A DNA stretch of 64,000 nucleotides from Dromiciops gliroides (Eukaryota; Chordata; Mammalia; Microbiotheria; Microbiotheriidae). The notes under the pieces are model-generated. The model was not told the origin of the DNA and searched no databases. It was given only the letters and a program-made list of their open reading frames with translations. Below are positions 53,040 to 64,000 of this stretch, in pieces (the first letter of the stretch is position 1; every line of letters begins with the position of its first letter). The stretch is taken from NCBI RefSeq assembly GCF_019393635.1, contig NC_057862.1, forward strand, positions 244,390,941-244,454,940. Reading direction: 5' to 3'. The position numbers and the translations under genes were made by a program.

Positions 53040-53975
53040 ATATAGATAGACTCATAGATATATGGACAACTCACAGAAATATATGACCAAAAGATATTTC
53101 CTGATAAGGGATGAAAGGAAAAATTCTTCAAAAATATCTAAACTATTAACAACTATATTCAAGAATGCTTCAAATCATCATTAATAAGAGAAATGCAAAT
53201 AAAAAAAACCGACCCTGTGGTTTCAACTCATATACAGAAAATTGACAAGGATGAAAAAAGATGGGAATAGTCAATGCTGGAGGGATTGTGGAAAGACAGG
53301 CAGGCTCATGCATTCTTAGTAGAACTGTAAATCAGTACAACCATTATGGAAAGCAATTTGGAATTATGAAAATAAAGTGACTAAAATGTTCCTATCTTTT
53401 GACTCAGAGATGCCACTGCTAGGCATGTACCTCAGGAGGTAGATGACAAAAAAGAAAGATTCCATATATACCAAAATATTTATTGTGCAACTTTTGGGGC
53501 AACAAAGAATTGGAAACAAAATAAATGCCCATAAATTTGGGAACATCTAAATAAACTGTGATACCTTAATATAAATAGAATACAGAAAAGTGTGGAAGAC
53601 ATGAATAGGCTTGAAGTAAACAGAAAGTAAAATAATACAAAGAATAGACTACAACACTGTAAATGGAAAGGACAACAACTTTAAAATGATTGAAATGGAA
53701 AGTTATCAAATTATAAGAGAACAAATTGACTCCAAAGAATATACATGAGAAGACAACTCCCTCTGCTCCTCTCCAGAGGGTGAGGTCCATGAATTTAGAA
53801 TATTGCATGGAATGTTAGTTTTTTTTTTTTTTAGTTTTTCCTACTCTTCCTCTCTTTCTTAAAAAAACACACACACAACAGCTTTATATAAGAGATTGCT
53901 CTCTGGCAGGGGGTGGGTGGGAATCTGGGCAATGTAAAAACAGTGTATTAATAAAAATCTAATTTTTAAACGTAA
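53040..53975 (+). repeat. Old LINE-1 3' region
   Basis: 53090-53560 encodes a decayed ORF2 C-terminus, with the Cys/His knuckle QCWRDCGKTGRLMHS and QPLWKAIWNYENKV, in broken frames. A 3' UTR with a T-run (53819-53832), (CA)n at 53867-53876 and a G-run follow to about 53975. Older than the copies at 30208 and 57811. Confidence 0.75.
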
Positions 53976-53979
53976 AGAC

Positions 53980-54544
53980 CTGTCTTTGGAGAGAAGTGCT
54001 AATTCAGGGAAAATATTTTTTCCAAGCAGTTTCCAATTCATATTTTAGTAAAACAAAAGATCAAGTCCATAAGAGTGATAAAACAAAACACACATTTTCA
54101 GTTAGGGTTTTATAAATCACTAAATAAAGAGATTACTGTTAATGCTGGCACGCACCCTTGGAGAAGATGATTTTCTGAAACTGACTACTCCCTTTAATGA
54201 CTCCCTGGTCAGTTTGGTCAATGTTAAACAAAAAGAATGCTTCTATTCATTTGGTTGACAAAATAACATTCTCATTCTTAGTTTGGCCACCATAACCTCC
54301 CTCTTATAATCTAGCTACCAATTCTGTCGTCTTTGGGGAATTAAATACATTCCTTATTGATTAAGTATTCTAATCTTTCCCCTCTTAGTCTATTCTGATT
54401 TTTATTTTCTGATTCATAAGCTATATGCCCTTATTATTCCTTTTTTATTCTCCATGTCTCTCATGTAGTTCAATTTTCTGAAATACCATGTTTGAGTTCC
54501 CTCTTCTATCCAATTTCTATATTATTTCCGGATCCTCTCCTTTT
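53980..54544. other. Unassigned AT-rich sequence
   Basis: No gene or repeat recognised. Confidence 0.45.
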
Positions 54545-54559
54545 TCAGCTGTGATTCAC

Positions 54560-54711
54560 CTTTTTTTTTTTTTTAGTGAGGCAATTGGGGTTAAGTGACT
54601 TGCCCAGGGTCACACAGCTAGTAAGTGTTAAATGTCTGAGGCCAGATTTGAACTCAGGTACACCTGACTCCAGGGCTGGTGCTCTATCCACTGCACCACC
54701 TAGCTGCCCCA
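54560..54711 (-). repeat. CORE-SINE, short form, at an L1 tail
   Basis: T-run, 'gtgaggcaattggggttaag' to 'accacctagctgccccaa'. It abuts the poly(T) of the next L1 and shares its outer TSD. Confidence 0.93.
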
Positions 54712-55309
54712 ACTTTTTTTTAATAATAAAAGTATTTTATTATTTTCCAGTTATATGTAGAGTTAGTTTTTAGCATTTGTTTTTATAAGATTTCTAGTTC
54801 CAAATTTTTCTCCCTCCTTCCCTTCCCTTCTCCATCCCCAAGACAGCAAGCAATCAGATATAGGCTATATGTGTACAATCACATTAAACATATTTCTGCA
54901 TTAGTCATGTAGTAAAAGAAGAATCAGAACAAAAGGGAAAACCCTCAAAAAAACAAAACAAAAAACCTCAAAAAAAGTAGAAGCAGTATGGTTCAATCTG
55001 TATCCAGATCCCACAATTCTTTTTTTCTGGCTGTGGAGAGCATTTTCCATCATGAGTCCTTTGGAATTCTCTTGGATTATTGCTTTTCTGAGAAGAGCAA
55101 GTCCATCACAGTTCTCCTGGTTCTGCTCATTTCACTCAGCATCAAATCATGTAAGTTTTTCTAGGTTTTTGTGAAACCCATCTGCTTATCATTTATAATC
55201 TCTTTGGGATATAGATATAATAGTGGTATTGCTGTGTTAAAGGGTATGCACAGTTTTACAACTCTTTGGACATAGTTCCAAATTGCCCTCCAGAATAGTT
55301 GGATCAGTT
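54712..55309 (-). repeat. LINE-1 3' end, 0.6 kb
   Basis: Reverse L1: 'aataataaaagtattttatt', 3' UTR, ORF2 C-terminus ending at 'ccagaatagttggatcagtt'. 5'-truncated. 'tgtgattcac' stands at 54550-54559 (left of the SINE) and 55310-55318 with its preceding bases (right). Confidence 0.88.
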
Positions 55310-55335
55310 GTGATTCACTCATAAATAAGTATTCA

Positions 55336-56047
55336 CATACCACTACTAGGTCTATATCCCAAAGAGATCATAAAAAGAGAAAAGAACCCATATGTACAAA
55401 GATTTATATCTGCTCTTTTTGTGGTAGCAAAGAATTGGAAATTGAGGGGATGCCCATCATTTGGAGAATGGCTCTAACAAGTTGTGGTATATGAATGTAA
55501 TGGACTACTATTGTGCTGTAAGAAATGATAAGCAGGCAGATTTCAGAAAAACCTGAAAAGACTTACATGAATTAATTCTGAGTGAAATGAGCAGAACCAA
55601 GAGAACATTAAAGACAGTATCAACAATATTGTGTGATGATCAACTATGATAGACTTTGCTCTTCCCAGCAAAACAATGATCCAAGACAATGTCAAGTCAC
55701 ATGATGGAAAATGCTCTCCACACACAGGAAAAGAACTATGGATTCTGAATGCAGATTGAAGCATACTACTTTCACTTTTGTTGTTGCTTTTGTTGTTGTT
55801 GTCATTTCTTCTTTATTGTGGTTCCCCCCCCCCATTTGTTCTGATTCTTCTCTTACAACATGGCTAATTTAGAAATATATTTAGCATGATGGTAATGTAT
55901 AACCTATATCAGATTCCTTACTGGCTTCAAGAGTGGGGAGGGGAGGGAGGGTGGGAGAAAAATTTGGAACTCAAAATCATATAAAAGCGAATGTTGAAAA
56001 CTATCTTTACATGTATTTGGGAGAAAAATAAAAGTCTAGAAAAAAAG
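55336..56047 (+). repeat. LINE-1 3' end, 0.7 kb, perfect TSD
   Basis: Starts within ORF2 ('cactactaggtctatatccc') and includes EWL-type tail, 3' UTR with (GTT)n and G-rich tract, and a short A-rich end. TSD aaataagtattca at 55323-55335 and 56048-56060. It landed 17 bases beyond the L1 at 54712. Confidence 0.95.
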
Positions 56048-56060
56048 AAATAAGTATTCA

Positions 56061-56176
56061 TGAGGGAGTAATACTGGATGGAAGTAGCATCCTTTGGTAG
56101 GAGCTATCTGTGTTCTAAATTGTGATGCCCAGTCACACCCCATCCCCTAACTTTGATTAGTTTACATCCCAAAGAG
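56061..56176. other. Unassigned sequence
   Basis: Short unique stretch before the inverted repeat; nothing recognised. Confidence 0.5.
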
Positions 56177-56451
56177 ATGTGGAATTTTCTGCAGTTATGA
56201 AAAACTGAAGGAGGAAACTAAATCATGTATTTCAAAAACAAATTGAGCAAATGCTACAACCCCAAATGATATATACTTAAAACCTCAGCGTAATCAATAA
56301 AAAATATGGCATTTAACAAAAGAGATATTTGAGGTATTGATCAGAAAAAAGAGAGGTGAACAGATTATTTTTGACTTTTAAATATTGAGAAAAGAATCTC
56401 AAGAAAGGTTAATAAATACAATTATCAAGAGAAGATAAAGTAATGAAAGAG
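56177..56451 (+). repeat. Left arm of a second inverted repeat
   Basis: Matches the reverse complement of 57002-57275 over the whole arm, about 96% by eye (roughly 11 differences and one small indel). The arm sequence is AT-rich and not a repeat I know. Confidence 0.95.
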
Positions 56452-57001
56452 TTCATCTCTGAATCTACATGTCACCACAGCCATGAATACTTTGGGTGCT
56501 AGCTGACTCTAGAAAGTATCCCTTCTTCTGGAGTAGAATGCTATTCATAGAGGTTCGACATTGTCTCTTAAAAGTTGACCACTGGGGCAGCTAGATGGCG
56601 CAGTGGATGGAGCACCGGCCCTGGAGTCAGGAGTACCTGAGTTCAAATCCAGCCTCAGACACTTAACACTTACTAGCTGTGTGGCAAGTCACTTAACCCC
56701 AATTGCCTCACTAAAAAAAAAAAAAAAGTTGACCACCCCATGAATAAATTGTATACAGACTGACCCCATCACAAAGTCCCTATTTCCCTACTGCAGGCAC
56801 ATATCTCCTACTCCATGGGAATATTCATCAGTACTCACTTCCCTTCTCTGCAGTTCCAATCCCTTTACCCTCCTCATTCCAACTCAGTCTCTCAAAGATG
56901 ACCATTATCTTTTTCCAAAAAGGCTTAGAAATAAATATCCTTTCATTATTCAACCACGGGCTTAGTAGGAGCATACAATTCATTTCTGTTTTCCACTTGC
57001 C
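56452..57001. other. Spacer of the second inverted repeat
   Basis: 550 bases, unique except for the SINE at 56583-56728. Confidence 0.8.
56583..56728 (+). repeat. CORE-SINE, short form, in the inverted-repeat spacer
   Basis: Complete except for a few bases lost before 'ggcaagtcacttaacc'; A15 tail. 'aaagttgaccac' at 56572-56583 and 56727-56737 is the TSD. Confidence 0.95.
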
Positions 57002-57275
57002 CTCTTTCACTATATCTTCTCTTGATAATTGTATTTATTAACCTTTCTTGAGATTCTTTTCTCAATATTTAAAAGTCAAAAATAATCTGTTCACCTCTCT
57101 TTTTCCCAATCAATACCTCAAATATCTCTTTTGTTAAATGCCATATAATTTTTATTGATTAGGCTGAGGTTTTAAGTATATGTCATTTGGGGTTGTAGCA
57201 TTTGCTTACTTTGTTTTTGAAACACGTGATTTAATTTCCTCCTTCAGTTTTTCATAACTGCAGAAAATTCCACAT
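57002..57275 (-). repeat. Right arm of the second inverted repeat
   Basis: See the left arm. Both outer ends stop at the same base ('tgtggaatttt' / 'aaaattccaca'). Confidence 0.95.
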
Positions 57276-57793
57276 TCTTCAAATTTCCTTTTTTCATATT
57301 TGAACACCATTTTCCTGACAACTAGCAAAATTTATTGTTTGTTACTGAAATGTTAAAATGTAACCAATATTTTTGTGTCTTGGAGTTTGGGGTGAAAAGG
57401 GTTTTCTCCTCTTATGGTGATGTATGAATTTTCTTGAATAATGCTCAGTCACCTGTATTCAAAAGTTCTGAACAGTTTTCAGATTTTACTTCTTTCATTG
57501 TGGTATTCAGGTTTTTTAAATGTATAATGTGGTATTCAGGTTTTTTAAATGTATAATGTTCTTCTATGAGACTTATAATCCTTAAAATGTCTGTTTATCT
57601 GTTTTCAAAGTGAATTGCTTTGGTTCATAGAGAATTCGTGTGCTCTTTTGTCTTTACTATCTTTTATTTCTCTTCTAACAAATTTTCCTATACTTTATTA
57701 TTTTATTTTTCAACTCTATTGTTCTTTTTCTCAGAGCTCCTACTTATTTGCTTTGATACTCTTGTGTAGCCAATTTTTCCTGTGTTTTAAAAT
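57276..57793. other. Unassigned sequence with a 29-bp tandem duplication
   Basis: 'gtggtattcaggttttttaa' begins a 29-bp unit present at 57500-57528 and 57529-57557. The frame 57615-57803 (Leu/Phe-rich) is AT-driven and not credible as a gene. Confidence 0.5.
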
Positions 57794-57810
57794 TATTTAT
57801 TGATATCTAA

Positions 57811-60494
57811 ACCAGGCAGAGCCAAAACAGAGAAAGAAAATTACAGACCAATTTTCCTAATGAATATTGATGCAAAAATCTTAAAATATTAGCAAGGAGA
57901 TTGCAGCAAGTGATCAGCAGGATAATACACTATGAGCAGGTGGGATTCATACCAGGAGTGCAAGGCTGGTTCAACATTAGAAAAACTATTAATATAATCA
58001 ACCACATCAATAACAAAACTAACCAAAATCATATGATTATCTCAATAGATGCAGAGAAAGCATTTGACAAAATACAATACTCTTTCCTATTAAAAACACT
58101 AGAGAGCCTAGGAATAGGTGGAGCTTTCCTTAAAATAATAAGCAGTATCTACCTAAAACCATCAGAAAACATTATATGTAATGGGGATAAGTTAGAGGCA
58201 TTCCCAATAAGATCAGGGGTGAAACAGGGATGTCCATTATCACCTCTGTTATTTAATATTGTATTAGAAATGTTAGCTTTAGCAATAAGAGAAGAAAAAG
58301 GAATTAAAGGAATTAGAATAGGCAAGGAGGAAACAAAACTTTCACTCTTTGCAGATGCTATGTTGGTATACTTAGAGAATCCTAAAGAATCAACTGAGAA
58401 ACTGCTTGAAACAATTAACAACTTTAGCAAAGTTGCAGGATATAAAATAAACCCATATAAATCATCAGCATTTCTATACATGACCAACAAAGCTCAACAG
58501 CAAGAGATAGAAAGAGAAATTTCATTTAAAGTAACAGTAGACATTATAAAATACTTGGGAGTCTACCTGCCAAGACAAACCAAGGAACTCTATGAACACA
58601 ATTACAAAACACTTTTCACACAAATAAAATCATATCTACATAACTGGAAAAATATAAATTGCTCATGGATAGGCCAAGCTAATATAATAAAAATGACAAT
58701 TCTACCTAAATTAATTTACCTATTCAGTGCCATACCAATCAGAATACCAATAAATTTTTTATAGAGCTAGAAAAAATAATAACAAAATTCATCTGGAAAA
58801 ACAAAAAGTCAAGAATATCAAGGGAACTAATGAAAAAAAATGCACAGGACGGTGGGCTAGCCGTACCAAACTTGGAACTATATTATAAAGCAGTAGTCAT
58901 CAAATCTATGTGGTACTGGCTGAGAAATAGAGTGGTGGATCAATGGAATAGGTTAGACATAGGAGACACGGTTGTAAATGACTATAGTGATCTACTGTTT
59001 GATAAACCCAAAGACTCCAGCTTCTGGGAGAGGAACTCAGTATTTGACAAAAACTGCTGGGAAAACTGGAAGATAGTATGGCAGAAACTAGGAATAGACC
59101 AACATCTTATACTTTATACAAAAAATAAGGTCAAAATGGGTTCAAGATTTAGACATAAAGTGTGATACCATAGATAAATTAGGAGAGGAAGGAATAGTTT
59201 ACCTCTCAGATCTATGGAGAGGAAAAAATTTATGTCCAAACAAGAGATAGAGAATATTATGAAAAACAAGATAGAAGACTTTGATTACATTAAATTAAAA
59301 AGCTTTTGTACAAACAGAAGCAATGCAGCCAAAATTAGAAGGGAAGCAGAAAACTGGGAAACAATTTTTACAGCCAGCATTTCTGATAAAGGCCTCATTT
59401 CTAAAATAAATCAGGAACTAAATCAAATTTATAAGAATCCACATAATTCCCCAATTGAGAAATGGTCAAAGGATATGAACAGGCAGTTTTCTGATGAAGA
59501 AGTCAAAGCTATCTATTGCCACATGAAAAAATGCTCTAAATCACTATTGATCAGAGAAATGTAAATTAAAACAGCTCTGAGGTACCACCTGATACCTATC
59601 AGATTGGCTAATGTGACAAAAAAGGAAAATAATAAATGTTGGAGAAGCTGTGGAAAAATTGGAACACTAATGCATTGCTGGTGGAGCTGTGAAGTGATCC
59701 AACCGTTTTGGAGAACAATTTGGAACTATGCCCAAAGTGCTATGGAACTGTTCATACCCTTTGACCCAGAGGTACCACTTCTAGGTCTGTATCCCAAAGA
59801 GACCTTAGAAAAGGGAAAAGGACCCACATATACAAAAATATTTATAGCAGCCCTCTGTGTAGTGGCAAAGAATTGGAAATCGAGGGAATGCCCATCAATA
59901 GAGGAATGGCTAAACAAATTGTGGTATATGAATGTAATAGAATACTACAGTGCTGTAAGAAACGATGAACAGGAGGAGTTCAGAGAAGCCTGGAAGGACT
60001 TATATGAACTGATGCTGACTGGGAGGAGCAGAACCAGGAGAACATTGTACACAGTAACAGCAACATTGTATGATGAACAATGGGGATAGAATTGGCTCTT
60101 CTTAGCAGTGCAACAATCCAAAACAGTTTCAAAGAACTCATGATAGAAAATATTCTCAACATCCAGAAAAAAACAACTGTGAATTAAGAATGCAAATTGA
60201 AACATACTGTTTCTACTTGTGGACTGTTTTTTTATCCTTCTTGTCTGAGGTTTTTCCTTTGTGCTCTGATTCTTCTTTCACAAGATGATTAATGTAGAAA
60301 TATGTTTGATGTGGCTGTACATATACAACCTATATCAGACTTCTTTTTGTCTTGGGGAGGAGGGAGGGAAGAGAGGGGGGGAGAAAAGAAAAATTTGAAA
60401 CTAAAAATCCAGTGTAAACAAATGTTGAAAACTATCCTTATATGTAATCTGTAACTGGAAAATAATATAATAAAAATTTTAAGAAGGCAAAAAA
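57811..60494 (+). repeat. LINE-1, 5'-truncated, 2.7 kb, with TSD
   Basis: ORF2 encodes the L1 endonuclease and reverse transcriptase; here it starts inside the RT domain ([16 protein letters not shown]). 57901-58764 stays open: [50 protein letters not shown]. The catalytic FADD reads FADA ([14 protein letters not shown], about 58350), so the RT would be dead. A missing T in the run at 58755 breaks the frame; it continues at 58766-59165 (QDGGLAVPNLELYYKA, SMWYWLRNR), 59214-59564 and 59604-60089 (knuckle CWRSCGKIGTLMHCWWSC, EWLNKLWYMNVIEYYSA). The 3' UTR has a G-rich tract at 60351-60383. TSD: tatttattgatatctaa (57794-57810) and tatttattgatagctaa (60495-60511), one mismatch. Confidence 0.97.
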
Positions 60495-60511
60495 TATTTA
60501 TTGATAGCTAA

Positions 60512-62027
60512 TTTCTATGAACATTGAAAAGTTTGGTGACTGGTGTATGGCTGCTACTTGTTCCCTCAGGATTCTAGGGTTAATGCTGCTATAGCACATG
60601 AGCCAACACTGGGTGCTGAAAGACATATCCTCCCATCATGGAATGCTCAAGAAATTCCCTTTAGGTGGTACAATGGATAGAGTGCTGGACCTGGAGTCAA
60701 GAAGACTTCAGTTCAAATCCTCACTTAGATGCTTACTAGCTATGCCCATATAACAACTGTTTATTCCCTCTTTCTCCCTCTCCTCCTTTACTTTGGCATG
60801 GTGTAGCTTTTTTTCTGGGGTGCTTGTAGATGTATGAATCTACCTCCCTGCAATGTAGACACCACTAGAATGTTTACAAAATCTTCGTTTTGTCAAAGGG
60901 GTAGAGGAGAAGGAGATCAAGGTCAAGGCTAAGCCAAGGTGCTCTCCACCTGCATCATCCTAGTAGCTCTTCCTCAAGGGTCTTGTAGAAGATTCTTCTC
61001 TGGCCCACACTCTCAGATGTCTAAATCTTTCAGGTCCAGACTGGTTTGGTATTTTATAGACAAACCCTTGGATGTGACCAAATTTCCTTAGTCAATCCCA
61101 ATCCAAACAGGTTCCTGTGTACCAGTTACTCCAGATCATCAAGGAATTCTTTGCACTTAGTTTAAAGTTTATTATTGGCTAATTGAGCCATCATTGAGAC
61201 CCAATTCTCACCTCATTTAAATGTGATGGGGCGATTTCATTGATTTTTTAAATCAAAATGCCCCCAACTTTACACTAATCTCCCCAAGATAGGTGATAGG
61301 ATTACATGTATGGACTGTTCCTGGCATTGTAGGGTTCATCATGTGGTCTTTGAACTATTCTTCCTTTTGCTTTTAGAATACCCTATGTTGATTCCTGATT
61401 GTATTCTGGGATTTTCCTGAGGTTTTTTCTTTTTCTTCTTAGGATTTTGGGTATTCGATCCATTTTCTTGTGTTAATATGTTACTTTATCTTTTTCTCTT
61501 CCTTCTTTGCTGGATGGCAATCCCACATGGCTGGGCTATGGGCTTAACTAAGTATCCCATCCTTAAATCATTAGTGCAAGCTTAATTTCCTGGCCAAAGT
61601 GATTTCTTGGACTCTTCCCTATGTAAGCAAGGATGTCTAATAGATTTGTATATTATTTAATATATCTTATAGCTTGCTCAAGGCATCTATTCCTATATAG
61701 AGACATGCATCACTTGATATTCTGAAGCTGACTAGCACAAGGGGCCATTTGGGTATGGGAGAAAAGATAGTTGGTAGATCATTTCATTTAGGGGCAGTCT
61801 GGGAGTTTGAGTGACAGTGGAACACACCAAAAATATATTTGAAGAAAATGACAGAAGGAACAAAAGAAGGAAAAGATCTAGGCAGGCGTGAAAATGAGTA
61901 GCAAAATCATAACCAAACACTCTGAAATAGTAGATATTTGCAATAAAAGCATCGAGATGCAAAGGACTCTTAGGTGTTCACAGGTTAAGAATACCTTTCT
62001 GGTTTTCCCTGAATCATTTTAAAATAT
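60512..62027. other. Mostly unassigned sequence
   Basis: A SINE/MIR head fragment lies at 60657-60748 ('ggtggtacaatggatagagt'). Otherwise no gene or repeat recognised; the minus frame 61732-61962 has no domain. Confidence 0.45.
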
Positions 62028-62036
62028 AATGGTGAG

Positions 62037-62201
62037 AGGGGGCAGCTAGGTGGTACTGCAGTAGATAAAGCACCAGCCCTGGATTCAGGAGGACCTGAGT
62101 TCAAATCCAGCCCCAGACACTTGACACTTACTAGCTGTGTAACCCTGGGCAAGTCACTTAACTCTCATTTCTCTTCAACAAAACAAAAACAAACAAAATA
62201 A
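62037..62201 (+). repeat. CORE-SINE, short form
   Basis: Complete, with an (AAAAC)n-like tail. TSD aatggtgag at 62028-62036 and 62202-62210. Confidence 0.94.
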
Positions 62202-62210
62202 AATGGTGAG

Positions 62211-63440
62211 CATTTTCTTTTTAATGAAAAAGTCTGATTACTATTAAAATTCAGATTTAAACCCTTCAGAAGAGGTAGTTTCAATTGAACTCCAAGACAT
62301 TAAACCCACCTGGCTATGCCTGGTATTTTTCAGTGGAATTATCACTTAGGTTTCATTCTAGACTGTAGGATGGTTATGTTAATGTAGATCAGGATTAGTT
62401 AAAATCAGCATATTAAAGTGCCACTCACAGAGAATCCTTGTCAGGTCCAGTGATATAGGCAGGGGTTTGCTGGAGTTAAATATTCAGTGTAAGCATATAT
62501 TCCTCAGAAATCAGGAAATGCTACAAAACAGGGCTCAATGTATTGATTAAAAAAGTGTTAATAATGCAGATTAAACCCAAGTGAGTGTCATATATACATT
62601 TCCTTCCTTCTTCCAGAAGGCTGATTATTAAACATTTACCAGCACACCCCCATATAAAGGCAATAGCTGATGGAATAACATGTTGTGGACTGTGTGTTCC
62701 AAGGGGTTGTGTTTTTCTTCAGAGAGACAAAGTTTTACCTCTAAATACAAAATTTTTGAAGGGCAGCTAAGCTAGAATGTATATGACCTTGCTTTTTTCT
62801 TGCTCGGGGGATGCTAGTGGAATCTTTTAAGGTTTGATAAGAGGTCTGTTTATAGACCTTCACCCAGTCACAATCTGATAACTTCCTGTCCCCAACCAAA
62901 GAGGTAAGAATGAATTTTTACTCAATTTTTCCTAATATGGAAATATGCTCCACCTATTTTAGTTTGAGTAGAGAATTAAAGAAAACCTATCTTATGACTA
63001 ACATGATTTAAAAAGTCTCATGGCAAGTAATATGCACAGTGAATGATGTCAGCTAGCAAAGTGGTCAAATTCTTCTTTTTCTTTCTCTGAAGAGGCTTGT
63101 GAAAGAGATTTCACAAACATTTCCTTTCCCTCTTCTCTTACTCATTATTGATTCAGCCCATAGGCATCAAATATGGGCAGTTCTTAGGAAATATTTTAAA
63201 GTATAAATAAAAATACAATAAAACACAGATAACATTACTTTGTTATTTTTAGGGGGAAATGGTTTTGTTCATGGGCTATAACATTATAAACTCAAGAGAA
63301 CTCATAAACAAAAAGGTAAATTTCCACATCTACCAACCATCCATGCAAGAAGTTTATATGGTACATCCATCCAGTCAAAACCAACCCACTCTCCCTTAAA
63401 ATGTCATCTATTTTTTCCCAAGGAGATAACACTACAGTTT
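62211..63440. other. Unassigned sequence
   Basis: About 1.2 kb without a repeat I recognise. The frame 62585-62770 has no domain. Confidence 0.45.
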
Positions 63441-63453
63441 AAAAGTAAGTCAA

Positions 63454-63614
63454 AGTGGGCAGGTAGGTGGCACAGTGGATAAAGCACCGACCCTGGATTC
63501 AGCAGAACCTGAGTTCAAATCCAACCTCAGATACTTGACATTTATTAGCTGTGTGATCCTGAGCAAGTCACTTAACCCTCATTGCCCTGCAAAATTAATG
63601 AAAATTAAAAAAAA
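63454..63614 (+). repeat. CORE-SINE, short form
   Basis: 'gggcaggtaggtggcacagt' to an A-rich tail. 'taagtcaa' flanks it (63445-63452 and about 63617-63624). Confidence 0.93.
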
Positions 63615-63702
63615 AATAAGTCAATATGCTTTCTTTCAGGAATCCTTATTTACTAGTTAGTACTCTGCCCCTTTTCTATTTGAGTTTGACACCATCTTAA
63701 TT

Positions 63703-63842
63703 TACTTATTTTTGGGAGGCAGTCAGGGTTAGGTGATTTGCCCAGGGTCACATGGCTAGTAAATGTCTGATGTCAGATTTGAACTCAAGTCCATACTGAC
63801 TTCAGGGCCAGTGCTCTATCCTCTGTGCCACATAGCTGCCTT
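63703..63842 (-). repeat. CORE-SINE, short form, diverged
   Basis: 'gggaggcagtcagggttagg' to 'gccacatagctgcc'. No clear poly(T) or TSD; older copy. Confidence 0.9.
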
Positions 63843-63934
63843 TAAGAAAAATAAATCCTAATTCCACTTCCACATGACAACTTTTTTAATACTTGAAAAC
63901 AGCTATCATGCCATAGGCACACAGGTTTATGGTA

Positions 63935-64000
63935 TGGGAGCTTTAGAATTAGAAGAAACCTCATTTAACAGATGAAGAAAGCGAGACCCCAAAAGAACTG
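63935..64000 (-). repeat. MIR-like element running off the window
   Basis: 'gggagctttagaattagaag' and 'catttaacagatgaagaaag' match the same element as at 23085-23822. It continues past the window end. Confidence 0.6.

Noticed and set aside
53867-53945. Possible separate microsatellite gene-like frame near the CA run
   Set aside because: It is the 3' UTR of the old L1 at 53040-53975.

Overview
This window looks like an intergenic, repeat-dense stretch of a marsupial genome. I found no intact protein-coding gene. The organism call rests on the repeats. There are about 30 copies of a tRNA-derived CORE-SINE whose head reads like 'ggggcagctaggtggcgcagtgg' and whose core reads like 'ctagctgtgtgaccctgggc' (the Mar-1/WSINE1 style known from marsupials). 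There are also marsupial-type LINE-1 copies, and old L2, L3/CR1-like and MIR copies shared by all mammals. An Australian-type marsupial is plausible, but the sequence alone does not fix the species.

Host-gene material is present only as retrocopies. (1) A ferritin light chain (FTL) retrocopy on the minus strand, 50933-51759, has a 15-bp perfect target-site duplication, a poly(A) tail and an intact iron-responsive element in its 5' UTR. (2) A keratin-18 (KRT18) retropseudogene lies on the minus strand at about 19533-20650, and a second short KRT18 fragment at about 23500-23636. (3) A nearly full-length 7SL (SRP) RNA pseudogene lies on the plus strand at about 32937-33230.

Region by region. 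0-9 kb: old SINE/MIR/L2 copies, L1 3' ends and two related LTR fossils. 9-17.5 kb: solo LTRs, a nested L1/SINE block, L2 and MIR. 17.5-24.7 kb: sparse repeats with candidate conserved non-coding sequence, KRT18 relics and a compound microsatellite. 26.8-31.7 kb: two L1-related elements and a hAT-like fossil between them. 32.5-41 kb: the 7SL pseudogene, GATA and TG microsatellites, and a cluster of retroviral LTR fossils, including two LTRs facing outward that together split one L1 fragment. 44-47 kb: a very old L1. 47-50.5 kb: an L3/CR1-like copy and a repeat-poor stretch. 50.5-57.3 kb: two separate inverted duplications, the first carrying the FTL insertion in one arm and the matching empty site in the other. 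57.8-60.5 kb: a 2.7-kb 5'-truncated L1. 60.5-64 kb: mostly unique sequence with SINEs.

The most informative structures are the nested insertions and the palindromes, which give a relative order of events. Boundaries marked 'about' were read by eye and may be off by 10-30 bases.
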